Part shown: positions 34,997 to 43,718 of the stretch, piece by piece
How positions within the stretch are numbered: position 1 is the stretch's first letter
How the letters are laid out: every line of letters starts with the position of its first letter
Source: Agrobacterium tumefaciens
GTDB taxonomy: Bacteria > Pseudomonadota > Alphaproteobacteria > Rhizobiales > Rhizobiaceae
Assembly (NCBI RefSeq): GCF_013337285.1
Contig: NZ_SUPW01000001.1
Span: forward strand, 682,001 to 746,000
DNA: 64,000 nt
Direction of reading: 5' to 3'
Notes under the pieces: generated by a model
The model's database searches: none
Told to the model about the DNA's origin: nothing
The model's input: the letters and a program-made list of their open reading frames with translations, nothing else
Translations under genes and position numbers: made by a program

Positions 34997-35032
34997 AGTA
35001 AGAGGCACGCAAACAAGCAAAGGAGACTGTTC

Positions 35033-36049
35033 ATGCGCGCCATCGGTTACAAGACGAACTTGCCCATCACCGCAAAGGATGCGCTTGTCGATATCGACAT
35101 GCCCCAGCCGGAGGCGAAGGGGCACGATATTCTGGTGGAGGTGAAGGCGGTTTCGGTCAATCCCGTTGACACCAAGGTGCGCCGCAATCAGCCGCCGGAA
35201 AATGGTGCTACCCGCGTGCTTGGCTTCGACGCTGCGGGCGTGGTGAAGGCCGTCGGCGACAAGGTCTCGCTGTTCAAGCCGGGCGACGAGGTGTTTTACG
35301 CCGGTGTCATCAACCGTCCCGGTTCCAACAGCGAATTCCATCTGGTCGATGAGCGCATTGTGGGCGCAAAGCCGACATCGCTGAATTTCGAGGAAGCTGC
35401 AGCACTACCGCTGACCGCAATCACCGCTTACGAGACACTGTTTGACCGGCTGCGGGTGAAGGAGCCGGTTCCGGGTGCCGCAAATGCCGTTCTGGTCATC
35501 GGTGGCGCCGGTGGCGTCGGCTCGATCGCCATTCAGCTTTTGCGGGCGCTGACGGACCTTACCGTCATCGCCACGGCGTCAAGGCCGGACACGATGGCGT
35601 GGGTAAAGGAACTGGGGGCGCATCACGTCGTCGATCACAGCAAGCCGATTGCTCCGCAGGTGGAAGCACTTGGCCTCGGCGCGCCGGGCTTTGTCTTCTC
35701 CACCACCCATAGCGACATTCACGCCGCCGACAGCGTGGCGGCCATTGCGCCACAGGGCCGGTTCGCGCTGATCGACGATCCGGCCGGCGGTTTCGACGTC
35801 ATGGCCTTCAAGCGCAAATGCGTATCGATCCATTGGGAAATGATGTTCGCCCGCGCCGTGTTTGAGACGCCAGACATGATCGAACAGCACAAGCTGCTGA
35901 ACCACGTTGCGCAACTGGTCGATGGCGGCAAGATCAAGACGACGCTGACGGAAGTCTTTGGCACCATCAATGCAGCAAATCTCATCAAGGCGCATGCGCT
36001 GATCGAGAGCAACAAGGCCAAGGGCAAGATCGTGCTTTCGGGCTTCTGA
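35033..36049 (+). CDS. Zinc-type alcohol dehydrogenase family / quinone oxidoreductase
   Basis: A 338-residue medium-chain oxidoreductase of the quinone reductase type. It shows ILVEVKAVSVNPVDTKVRR and VLGFDAAGVVKAVG in the GroES-like N-terminal domain. The Rossmann domain has NAVLVIGGAGGVGSIAIQL for NADP(H) binding. The usual structural-zinc cysteines are absent, so it is probably zinc-free. An AAAGGAG site precedes the ATG at 35033. A longer open frame upstream overlaps the HxlR gene and is discarded. It is likely controlled by the divergent HxlR regulator and followed by a terminator. Confidence 0.9.
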   Translation: MRAIGYKTNLPITAKDALVDIDMPQPEAKGHDILVEVKAVSVNPVDTKVRRNQPPENGATRVLGFDAAGVVKAVGDKVSLFKPGDEVFYAGVINRPGSNSEFHLVDERIVGAKPTSLNFEEAAALPLTAITAYETLFDRLRVKEPVPGAANAVLVIGGAGGVGSIAIQLLRALTDLTVIATASRPDTMAWVKELGAHHVVDHSKPIAPQVEALGLGAPGFVFSTTHSDIHAADSVAAIAPQGRFALIDDPAGGFDVMAFKRKCVSIHWEMMFARAVFETPDMIEQHKLLNHVAQLVDGGKIKTTLTEVFGTINAANLIKAHALIESNKAKGKIVLSGF

Positions 36050-36102
36050 TCGACACGACGGCGCGTCCCATCGCGGGCGCGCCAATTCCGCCCTGTGCCT
36101 CT

Positions 36103-36137
36103 GCCACGCGCGAAAAATCTGGCGTGGCTTTCTCTTT
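36103..36137 (+). terminator. Intrinsic terminator of the oxidoreductase gene
   Basis: GCCACGC and GCGTGGC enclose a 12-nt loop and are followed by TTTCTCTTT. It lies just before the end of the convergent pentapeptide gene. Confidence 0.75.
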
Positions 36138-36138
36138 A

Positions 36139-36879
36139 TCAGTCGTCGTCCGGATCTTCCGGGCATGGCCATGATGCGGGCGTGGTCAGGCCGCTCGGCA
36201 ATTTTGTCTCGGCGTCGCCGCAGGCAATATCGACCTGCCTTTGCTCCAGCCCCGTCGCGGTGGAAAGATCCACCCCCTCGATGCGCGTCAGGAGCAGGAA
36301 GGCACTGGTGAAATCCACCGGCCCGCCAAGTGTCGCGCCGCCGAAGCGGGCGCGCGACAGGTTGGTGAGGGAAAATTTCGAGCCGTTCAGCGTTGCACCC
36401 TCGAAATCGGCGCGCCCGAGTTCGGCCTTGGTGAAATCCGTGCCGTCAAGCTTAGTTTTTTCGAACTTGGTGCGCTGCATTTCGGCGTTGATAAATTTCG
36501 CATTGGTGGCGTCGGCGGCGCTAAAGTCGCTGCGATAAGCTTCCACCTTGGTCAGATTGGCGCCCTGCAGGTTCGCCTCCCCCAGCGCCGTGCGGATGAG
36601 TTTCGCCTTTTCAAGATTGGCGCCCTTCATCGAAGAGCCGCGCAGGTCGGTATAGGTGAAGTCTGTGCCGTAAAGCATCGCCGAATCGAGATTGCTGCCG
36701 CCCAGCATCAAAAGGCGCTTGTTGCATTCGCGCCAGTCTATGCCGGCCATGGCATCGGTGCGGCAGCTGGCAGCCACCAGCGGACCGCCGCTCAGCGAAA
36801 CGGCAATAACCACGCCGGCCGCCAAAGCGGCACCAAACCTTGTCTTCCGCACGATATTCAGCTTCTGAACGCCGGACAT
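36139..36879 (-). CDS. Exported pentapeptide-repeat protein
   Basis: A 246-residue protein with an N-terminal hydrophobic export segment (FGAALAAGVVIAVSLSGGPLVAA) followed by CRTDAMAGIDWREC. The centre (about residues 65-200) is built of A(D/N)LxX pentapeptides such as SNLDSAMLYGTDF, ANLQGANLTKVEA and TKLDGTDFTKAELGRADF, predicting a right-handed quadrilateral beta-helix. The C-terminus is acidic (EDPDDD). Function unknown; the repeat helix often mimics DNA or acts as a scaffold. The ATG at 36879 with an AGGGAG site was preferred to one 66 bp upstream. Confidence 0.85.
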   Translation of the reverse strand: MSGVQKLNIVRKTRFGAALAAGVVIAVSLSGGPLVAASCRTDAMAGIDWRECNKRLLMLGGSNLDSAMLYGTDFTYTDLRGSSMKGANLEKAKLIRTALGEANLQGANLTKVEAYRSDFSAADATNAKFINAEMQRTKFEKTKLDGTDFTKAELGRADFEGATLNGSKFSLTNLSRARFGGATLGGPVDFTSAFLLLTRIEGVDLSTATGLEQRQVDIACGDAETKLPSGLTTPASWPCPEDPDDD

Positions 36880-37263
36880 TCTCTTACTCCCTGCCACCGG
36901 AGCGACGGCGCAAACTTGAGCCGCCCCTGGGGACCATATGCACATTCAAGGCGTTACCGCATTTCCATTCCGCATTCCACGGGCCAGTTGACGGCAGGAC
37001 ACCCCAACATCCTATATGTAAGAAATCGAAGAGCAATCCACAAATAGGCAGGGGGCAAAGAGGCTGTGGATGTCTTTTTTGCCATCATGCCGAAAACGCC
37101 TTCTTCCAGCCGGACCACACGTTGGGTTGAATCAATGCAGGCCCTCAACCCAAGCACGACGTCATCCTCGAGCCTGTCCCGAGGATCTGCAACAAATTGA
37201 TTTTGGCGACGTGTTTAGATCCTTGGGACAAGCCCAAGGATGACGGCGGATGCCTCTGCGACA
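36880..37263. other. Intergenic region with dispersed repeat copy C
   Basis: 384 bp between the minus-strand pentapeptide and ETF-QO genes. Apart from the repeat at 37158-37245 I see nothing structured. Confidence 0.55.
37158..37245. repeat. Dispersed palindromic repeat, copy C (GACGTCATCC family)
   Basis: It starts GACGTCATCCTCGAGCC and ends GCCCAAGGATGACG, with the same two-hairpin layout as the copies at 3038, 27112 and 46544. It lies directly after the ETF-QO stop codon, where it could act as a terminator. Confidence 0.88.
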
Positions 37264-38928
37264 TCACATATTGGCGTAAACCGGCCCCTCACCGCCTTGC
37301 GGCGGCACCCAGTTGATATTCTGGTTGGGATCCTTGATGTCGCAGGTCTTGCAGTGCACGCAGTTCTGGGCGTTGATGACGTAGACCTCCTCGCCGTCCT
37401 TCTCCACCCACTCATAGACCCCGGCCGGACAGTAGCGCGTCGACGGACCGGCAAAGACGTCGTGTTCGGAACGCTTCTGCAACTCCATATCCTTCACCTG
37501 AAGATGCACCGGCTGGTCCTCCTCATGGTTGGTGGAAGACAGGAACACCGAGGACAGGCGGTCGAAAGTCAGAACGCCATCGGGTTTGGGATAGGCGATC
37601 GGCTTGTGCTTCGAAGCCGGCTCGAGGCTTTGCGCATCCGTCTTGCCATGCTTCAGCGTGCCGAAGACCGAGAAGCCGAACAGCTGGTTCGTCCACATGT
37701 CGAGACCGCCAAGGCCGACGCCAACCAGCGTGCCGAATTTCGACCATAGCGGCTTGACGTTGCGCACCCGCTTCAGATCCCTGCCGATATCGCCTTCGCG
37801 CCATTCGGCCTCGATCTCCGCTACCTCGTCATGGGCGCGACCGTCCGCAATCGCCGCGGCGATCTTGTCCGCCGCCAGCATGCCCGACAGCACCGCATTG
37901 TGGCTACCCTTGATGCGCGGCACGTTGACGAGACCGGCGGAACAGCCGATCAGCGCACCGCCGGGGAAGGTCAGTTTCGGCACCGACTGGTAACCGCCTT
38001 CGGTGATGGCGCGCGCGCCATAGGAGATGCGCTTGCCGCCCTCGAACGTATCGCGGATGGCCGGATGCGTCTTGAAGCGCTGGAATTCCTCGAAGGGATA
38101 AAGATAGGGGTTCTTGTAATTGAGATGCACCACGAAGCCGACAGCGACGAGATTATCCTCGAGATGATAGAGGAACGAACCGCCGCCGGTCTTGAAGCCC
38201 AGCGGCCAGCCGAAGGAGTGCTGCACGAGGCCCTGTCTGTGGTGCTCCGGCTTGACCTGCCACAGTTCCTTGATGCCGATGCCGAATTTCTGCGGCTCGC
38301 GATCCTTCGACAGGTCGAATTTGGCAATCAGCTGCTTGGCGAGCGAACCACGCACGCCTTCTCCAACAAGCACATATTTGCCGTGCAGTTCCATGCCGCG
38401 GGTGAAGCCAGGGCCAGGCTCGCCGTTCTTTTCGATGCCCATATCGCCGGTGGCGACACCGATGACAGCGCCATCGTCATTATAAAGCACTTCGGTTGCG
38501 GCAAAGCCGGGATAGATCTCGACGCCGAGCCCTTCCGCCTTTTCCGCCAGCCAGCGACAGACCAGCCCAAGCGAGACGATGTAATTGCCGTGATTGTTCA
38601 TCAAGGGCGGCATCATGAAATTCGGCAGGCGGATGGAGCCAGCCGGGCCTAAAAACATGAACTGGTCGTCCTTGACCTCGGTCTTGAAGGGATGCCCCTC
38701 CTCTTCGCGCCAGCCGGGCAACAGCCGGTCAATGCCGATGGGATCAACCACCGCACCGGAGAGGATATGGGCGCCGACTTCAGCACCCTTCTCAAGAACG
38801 ACGACCGAAAGCTCAGGCTGCACCTGCTTCAGCCGGATCGCGGCGGCAAGACCCGCAGGACCCGCTCCGACAATCACAACGTCGAATTCCATCGCTTCGC
38901 GTTCGGGCAGTTCCATCGCTTCCGTCAT
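37264..38928 (-). CDS. etfQO: Electron transfer flavoprotein-ubiquinone oxidoreductase
   Basis: A 554-residue membrane-associated iron-sulphur flavoprotein that passes electrons from ETF (fed by acyl-CoA and amino-acid dehydrogenases) to ubiquinone. It begins with the FAD motif FDVVIVGAGPAGLAAAIRL and shows LVGEGVRGSLAKQL. The C-terminal [4Fe-4S] cluster motif CVHCKTCDIKDPNQNINWV is present with an upstream Cys (TRYCPAG), giving the four ligands. Length is normal. The promoter region holds an ACGT palindrome like those of LiuR-type regulators. A palindromic repeat follows the stop. No etfAB genes are nearby. Confidence 0.96.
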   Translation of the reverse strand: MTEAMELPEREAMEFDVVIVGAGPAGLAAAIRLKQVQPELSVVVLEKGAEVGAHILSGAVVDPIGIDRLLPGWREEEGHPFKTEVKDDQFMFLGPAGSIRLPNFMMPPLMNNHGNYIVSLGLVCRWLAEKAEGLGVEIYPGFAATEVLYNDDGAVIGVATGDMGIEKNGEPGPGFTRGMELHGKYVLVGEGVRGSLAKQLIAKFDLSKDREPQKFGIGIKELWQVKPEHHRQGLVQHSFGWPLGFKTGGGSFLYHLEDNLVAVGFVVHLNYKNPYLYPFEEFQRFKTHPAIRDTFEGGKRISYGARAITEGGYQSVPKLTFPGGALIGCSAGLVNVPRIKGSHNAVLSGMLAADKIAAAIADGRAHDEVAEIEAEWREGDIGRDLKRVRNVKPLWSKFGTLVGVGLGGLDMWTNQLFGFSVFGTLKHGKTDAQSLEPASKHKPIAYPKPDGVLTFDRLSSVFLSSTNHEEDQPVHLQVKDMELQKRSEHDVFAGPSTRYCPAGVYEWVEKDGEEVYVINAQNCVHCKTCDIKDPNQNINWVPPQGGEGPVYANM

Positions 38929-39512
38929 CTCGTCCTCTCAGATCGCCGGTCCCATCCGGCTGTTATTATATCCGCTTTCCGGCATCGACAGGGCATTGCC
39001 GGTGCGAGGTAAAAAGCCCGTGCGCAACAAGGAGTTCGCCTCCCCTGTCTTCGCAAAGCAAGACGCCTTTGTCGAGCTTCTATAGCGGCAAAACATGTCG
39101 CAGGCCAGTCAATTGTCAGACAACCTGATGATTGATTTATTACTTTTACGTTCACGTAATAAAATAAGAGCGATGCGTATTTGCGTCAAGAGTGGTTGGT
39201 GTTTGGGGAAGCTGGGGCTTCCGCATTGCGCCACAAGCGCATATGGCTCACATTCGTCGGCAATGGCTGACGCAGGCTCCAATCTGCGACGAGCAGAAAC
39301 GGATCGCTGTCGAAGTTAAAGCTCCTCCCGGTCAGTCGGGAACGACTTTCGCACCTCCCATAATTTAGCATTTAAGAAAAGTGAAATGCTGTTGTGGCAA
39401 TCTGGAGGAACCAGCAGGCTGATCTGCAAATGAAATACGTGCCATGTGTGCGTGCACATACGGGTGTTTTGTAGCAGGGCCACGTCGTCAGGCAATGTGA
39501 GAAAGCGATTCC
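38929..39512. other. Divergent intergenic region upstream of ETF-QO and the GGDEF gene
   Basis: About 585 bp, with an AT-rich stretch around 39115-39170 that contains the operator-like palindrome. No CDS is supported. Confidence 0.5.
39144..39161 (-). promoter_or_regulatory. Operator-like palindrome upstream of ETF-QO
   Basis: TTTTACGT-TC-ACGTAATA is an inverted repeat with one mismatch. On the minus strand its core is TACGTGAACGTAAAA, the same as at 23152-23169. It lies 216 bp upstream of the ETF-QO start. The sequence resembles the binding motif of LiuR-type MerR regulators that control acyl-CoA and branched-chain amino acid catabolism. Confidence 0.55.
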
Positions 39513-40406
39513 TTGTTTACACAGCAGCAATTGATTTCCATCCTTTCCTCCCTTCCAGACCCCGCGTTCATCTTGACGCGCAGCGGCCGTTATGCGGCTG
39601 TATTCGGAGGGAAAGACCTTAGACACTATCATGACGGTAGCGGTCTTGTCGGGCGTAGTATGTTCGAGATGCTGAAAGAAGAGAAGGCAAGGTGGTTCGC
39701 TACCGAAATTGAAAAGGCGCTGGCAAGCGGTGTGCTCCATATCGTCGAATATGAACTCAGCGGCAGTGATGTCAAAGGAGCCGGCGACGGTCCCAGTCAT
39801 TCCATCTGGTTCGAAGGCCGCGTTCAGGCGCTCGATTTTCAAGTAGAGGGCGAGGCTGCCGTTGTCTGGGTAGCGAGCAATATTACCGATAAGAATGACG
39901 TCCAGCAGAAGCTCCGCCAACTGAGCGAAACCGACGCCCTGACGGGGCTATATAACAGACGCAAGCTGATTGAGACGCTCGACCACCGGTTAGCGATCTT
40001 TGAACAAGAAAAATCGCAGACTTCTTTACTCGTATTTGATCTCGACAATTTCAAACAGCTTAATGACCAGATGGGGCATCACGCAGGCGACATGGCCCTG
40101 GTGGAAATTGCGCGCCTGTGCCGACAGCACCTGCGCCAGAACGATGTGATTGCCCGTTTCGGGGGAGACGAGTTCGTGGTTGTGATGCCGGGCACCCATC
40201 GTAACGATGCGTTGGAAATTGCCGAGCGACTGCGTGAGAATGTTCCGATCACCCTGAAGCAAAGCCTGCGTTACGAAGCGACTATCAGCGGCGGTGTCAG
40301 CGAATTCGGCCAGCCTGATCGCTTTTCCAGCGATATACTCAAACGCGCCGACGAGGGCTTGTATTTGTCAAAACGCGCCGGTCGCAACCGGGTGTCAGCT
40401 CTATAA
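39513..40406 (+). CDS. Diguanylate cyclase with N-terminal PAS-like domain
   Basis: A 297-residue soluble protein. Residues about 1-125 form a PAS-like sensor (ISILSSLPDPAFILTRSGRY near the start), and about 135-297 a GGDEF domain. The active site ARFGGDEFVVVMPG is intact, and the inhibitory I-site RQND stands exactly five residues before GGDEF, so c-di-GMP synthesis with feedback control is expected. ETDALTGLYNRRKL marks the start of the cyclase domain. The start is a TTG at 39513, since no in-frame ATG precedes the domain. The gene stands alone. Confidence 0.85.
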   Translation: MFTQQQLISILSSLPDPAFILTRSGRYAAVFGGKDLRHYHDGSGLVGRSMFEMLKEEKARWFATEIEKALASGVLHIVEYELSGSDVKGAGDGPSHSIWFEGRVQALDFQVEGEAAVVWVASNITDKNDVQQKLRQLSETDALTGLYNRRKLIETLDHRLAIFEQEKSQTSLLVFDLDNFKQLNDQMGHHAGDMALVEIARLCRQHLRQNDVIARFGGDEFVVVMPGTHRNDALEIAERLRENVPITLKQSLRYEATISGGVSEFGQPDRFSSDILKRADEGLYLSKRAGRNRVSAL

Positions 40407-40497
40407 TTCCAGTCGACGCAAACTGTTCCTCCTTAGAGGGGTGGCTTCGGACCAGAAGCGACCAATGTAGTCAGCCACCTCGCATCAACTGCCCCCC

Positions 40498-41418
40498 TCA
40501 AATCGCCCATTCCTCATCCGTCGTAAACACAATCGTCAGCCAGCGATCCGCACCCTCGCCGCCCAGCGCATCGCCGATCTCGTCGCGGATCGCATCCCAT
40601 TCTTCCAGATGCCGGGGCGGCCAGTTTTTCGGGACGATGAAGAAGAGTTCGATCTGTCGGCCACGGCCGACGCGGGCGACATAGGAATAATGCGAGGCGA
40701 AGCCGAATTTCCCCACCGTCTCTGTCGCCACCCGATCCACATGCTGCTTGAATTCCAGCGGGGTGACCAGAAGAATGTCGGCGAGCGCCTGTTTCACATT
40801 GCCGAGCGGCATGGGGATGATGACGAGGCAGACCAGCGCGAGCACGGCGGGGTCGATATAGGGGGCGATCCACGCGTGGGTCGTTCCCGTGAGGCCATAA
40901 CCAATGGCGAAGGCGACGAACAGCGCGATGCTTAAGAGCGCGCTCATCAGCCAGCTTTTGGCGTCCAGCGCCACGAAGGCGGATTTCAGCCGGCGGTTCT
41001 GCCTTTTGACGAACCATGCCATGGCAAGCGAGACGGCGAAGCTGAAGAAGGTGACGATGATGGCGTAGTCGAACTCGATCGATCTGCCGCCATCCATCAG
41101 GCTGTCGATGGCATTGATCAGCGCATAGATCGCAGCGCCCATCAGAAGTGTGCCGTTGAGGCCAAGCACCATCGGCTCCAGATGCCAGAAACCCATGGTG
41201 AAGCGCTCCGCCAGTCTGCCACCGGGGCGGGGCGCGGCGGAGGCCGCGATCAGCCGCGCCACCAGAAGCGCCAGCACCGTCATGAAGGCGTCGGTGAGCG
41301 CATAAACGCCATCGAACACCACCGCGAAAGAACCGGAGAACAGGCCCGCGCCAATGCCGAACGCGGCCAGCAGGACCGTGACGGCGATGGAAAACTTCAG
41401 CAGAGATTGTTCTGTCAT
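40498..41418 (-). CDS. Cation diffusion facilitator (CDF) family transporter
   Basis: A 306-residue inner-membrane protein with six hydrophobic segments. In the second segment, VVFDGVYALTDAFMTVLAL shows the D(x3)D-type pair expected of the metal site, and FWHLEPMVLGLNGTLLMG follows. The fifth helix region has FVALDAKSWLMSALLSI with the second acidic residue. The C-terminal domain (FASHYSYVARVGRGRQIEL) is longer than minimal CDF tails. The metal is unknown. The ATG at 41418 was chosen at the membrane-domain start, and an open frame upstream is probably not translated. It is divergent from the SDR gene. Confidence 0.85.
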   Translation of the reverse strand: MTEQSLLKFSIAVTVLLAAFGIGAGLFSGSFAVVFDGVYALTDAFMTVLALLVARLIAASAAPRPGGRLAERFTMGFWHLEPMVLGLNGTLLMGAAIYALINAIDSLMDGGRSIEFDYAIIVTFFSFAVSLAMAWFVKRQNRRLKSAFVALDAKSWLMSALLSIALFVAFAIGYGLTGTTHAWIAPYIDPAVLALVCLVIIPMPLGNVKQALADILLVTPLEFKQHVDRVATETVGKFGFASHYSYVARVGRGRQIELFFIVPKNWPPRHLEEWDAIRDEIGDALGGEGADRWLTIVFTTDEEWAI

Positions 41419-41498
41419 GACGTGTATTTGACCTTCAAAATCGGACGCCACCTTCCTATAAACAGCACAGACACTCCTCACAAGACAGGACAAACCCC

Positions 41499-42287
41499 AT
41501 GGATTTCGGCATTTCCGGCAAACGCGCCCTCGTTCTCGCCTCCTCTCGCGGCCTTGGGCTGGGCATTGCCACGGCGCTGGCCAAGGAAGGCGCAAACGTT
41601 CTTCTCGTCGGCAGAAGCGGCGAGAAGCTGGCTGCAAACTGCAAGGCGATCAATGCGCTCGGCAAAGGCAAGGCCGACTGGGTCTGGGGTGATCTTGCCG
41701 ATGACAATTTCGTCGAGGCCATGGTTGAAGCCGTCAAGGACAAGCTCGGCGGCATCGATATTCTCGTCAACAATACCGGCGGCCCGACGCCGGGTCTCGC
41801 GCAGGAAATGACGACCGAGAAGCTCGACACCTTCTTCCAGTCGATGGTGCTGCGCGTCATCACGCTCACCAACGCGCTGTTGCCGCAGATGAAGGAACAG
41901 GGCTTTGGCCGCATCCTCACCGTCGCCTCATCCGGCGTGTTCGAACCGATCGCCAATCTGGCGCTCTCCAACACCCTGCGCGGCGCGCTGGTGGGCTGGA
42001 GCAAGACGCTGTCCAGCGAAGTGGCCGGTTTCGGCATCACCTCCAACCTGCTGCTGCCCGGCCGCATCCACACCGATCGCATCGACGAGCTGGATGGCGC
42101 CAACGCCAAACGTCTGGGCAAAAGCGTCGAGGAAATCCGTGAAGCTTCGGTCAAGACCATTCCGGCCGGTCGCCTCGGCACGGTGGAAGAGTTCGCCGCT
42201 GCCGGCGCTTTCCTCTGCTCGGTGCCCGCAAGTTATATCACCGGCACGATGCTCAGGGTAGATGGCGGCGCGGCGAAGTCGAACTGA
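41499..42287 (+). CDS. Atypical short-chain dehydrogenase/reductase
   Basis: A 262-residue SDR-fold protein. The N-terminus has the nucleotide motif ALVLASSRGLGLGIA, close to TGxxxGxG but with SSRGLG, then NNTGGPTPG and the C-terminal ITGTMLRVDGGAA found in 3-oxoacyl-ACP reductases. The usual catalytic Tyr-x3-Lys is absent: residues 145-162 read SGVFEPIANLALSNTLRG, without Tyr or Lys at the expected places. A short-chain reductase role is therefore uncertain. It may bind nucleotide without normal catalysis or use another residue. It is divergent from the CDF gene. Confidence 0.85.
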   Translation: MDFGISGKRALVLASSRGLGLGIATALAKEGANVLLVGRSGEKLAANCKAINALGKGKADWVWGDLADDNFVEAMVEAVKDKLGGIDILVNNTGGPTPGLAQEMTTEKLDTFFQSMVLRVITLTNALLPQMKEQGFGRILTVASSGVFEPIANLALSNTLRGALVGWSKTLSSEVAGFGITSNLLLPGRIHTDRIDELDGANAKRLGKSVEEIREASVKTIPAGRLGTVEEFAAAGAFLCSVPASYITGTMLRVDGGAAKSN

Positions 42288-42309
42288 CAGCCGCCAACAC
42301 ATACACACG

Positions 42310-43287
42310 TCAGGAGACCGCTTCGTAGATCACGAAGCGGTTTCGGCCGGTATTCTTGGCTTCGTAAAGGGCCGTGTCGGCGCGGCGCAGAACGTCGCTG
42401 GCGCTTTCACCGGGATTGGCAAAAGCGATGCCGGCCGAACAGCTATAGCGGAAATCCGGCATATCCCCGAGCGGTGACGCATCAGCCAGCGACGACAGCA
42501 GCCCCTGCATGACAGCCTCGGCGCTATGCATCCGCGAACCGCCAAGGACCAGCAGGAACTCCTCTCCGCCGATCCGGCCGATGAGATCGTCGCGACCGAC
42601 GCTCGCGGAAAGCCGCGCGGCGAAATCCTTGAGAACCAGATCGCCGCAGGCATGTCCGAAGCGATCATTCACCGCCTTGAAGTGATCAATATCCATGATG
42701 ATGACAGCAAGCGCCTGCGCCTTGTTGGGGCCGAGCATGTGATTGAGGCTATCCATGGCATAACGGCGGTTGCCGAGACCGGTTAGTTCGTCGCTCAGCG
42801 CCGATTTCAACGCCCTGTCGCGCTCCTGCCGCAGATCGCGCAATTCGATGCCGAGTTCGGAAATATCGGTGATCACGCACAGCATCCAGCCGCCCGGCAA
42901 CGTCGTTTCAGTCGTCAGCACCCAGCGCCCGTCATTGAGACTGGTCTCAATGGTGCGGAAGGGCAGCTTGCCGCGCCGCGTTCTGGCGGAACGCAGCCAG
43001 AGTTCGAAATCGGAGGTTTCGACGGCGGTGCCGGTGGAACTGCGATATCCGCTACGCATAAGGTCCACCCAACTCGGAAAACCAGCCGGGCCGATGCCGA
43101 GCGCCTTGCGAAACACCGTATTGGCGAAACGCAACTCGTCGCTGCCGTCAAAAAGCGCATAACCCTGCTGCGACGCTTCCATGAGGTTGAGAAGCTGCCG
43201 GTTGAAAACCGCGATCTCGCCCCGCACCGACTCGGGACAGTCCAACGGCACGTCTTCCAGGAGGGAATTGGTCATCTTGCGGGACAT
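42310..43287 (-). CDS. PAS-GGDEF diguanylate cyclase
   Basis: A 325-residue soluble protein with a PAS-like sensor (about residues 30-150, LMEASQQGYALFDGSDELR) and a GGDEF domain (about 160-325). The active site RIGGEEFLLVLGG has the accepted GGEEF form. The position of the I-site holds GRDD instead of RxxD, so feedback inhibition is probably missing, unlike in the plus-strand cyclase at 39513. DELTGLGNRRYAMD starts the domain. The ATG at 43287 lies next to a TTG. It is convergent with the SDR gene, 22 bp away. Confidence 0.87.
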   Translation of the reverse strand: MSRKMTNSLLEDVPLDCPESVRGEIAVFNRQLLNLMEASQQGYALFDGSDELRFANTVFRKALGIGPAGFPSWVDLMRSGYRSSTGTAVETSDFELWLRSARTRRGKLPFRTIETSLNDGRWVLTTETTLPGGWMLCVITDISELGIELRDLRQERDRALKSALSDELTGLGNRRYAMDSLNHMLGPNKAQALAVIIMDIDHFKAVNDRFGHACGDLVLKDFAARLSASVGRDDLIGRIGGEEFLLVLGGSRMHSAEAVMQGLLSSLADASPLGDMPDFRYSCSAGIAFANPGESASDVLRRADTALYEAKNTGRNRFVIYEAVS

Positions 43288-43718
43288 CAAAATTTCCGGG
43301 TTGGGAAGTCAACAGGTGAAACGCAATATAGGAACTTCGATTTATATTCTTCGAGAATAAAGTATTTAGTACATGTGGACCCGACCGTTGCCTTGCCACC
43401 TAATCTTCCGATTTGTACCATTATAACCGCAAACCCCTAAAGATATTGCAGAAAACTATCTGCATTCTTTCATGCTCGCATAAGCAAATCGTTTACCATC
43501 CGCTGCCCTATAGATGTTTCCCCAGCCCACTTCAGGCAAAGGGGACAGCCCCTCCGGCAGCGATCGGCCGAAAAACGGCGGCCGACGCTTGCCATTCCAT
43601 CTGCCCTGTGCAATCAACCGCCCTCCTCTGACATCGGGACGCCAAAGGCATCCCTTATTTTCACGCCGGGCCACCCAAGGGCCGGGCGAATATTTCTTTC
43701 GGCGACAAGGATATGGCG
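43288..43718. other. Divergent intergenic region between GGDEF and Hsp70-like genes
   Basis: About 430 bp, AT-rich from 43320 to 43460 and GC-rich after that. It probably holds both promoters. I see no RNA gene or repeat. Confidence 0.5.
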
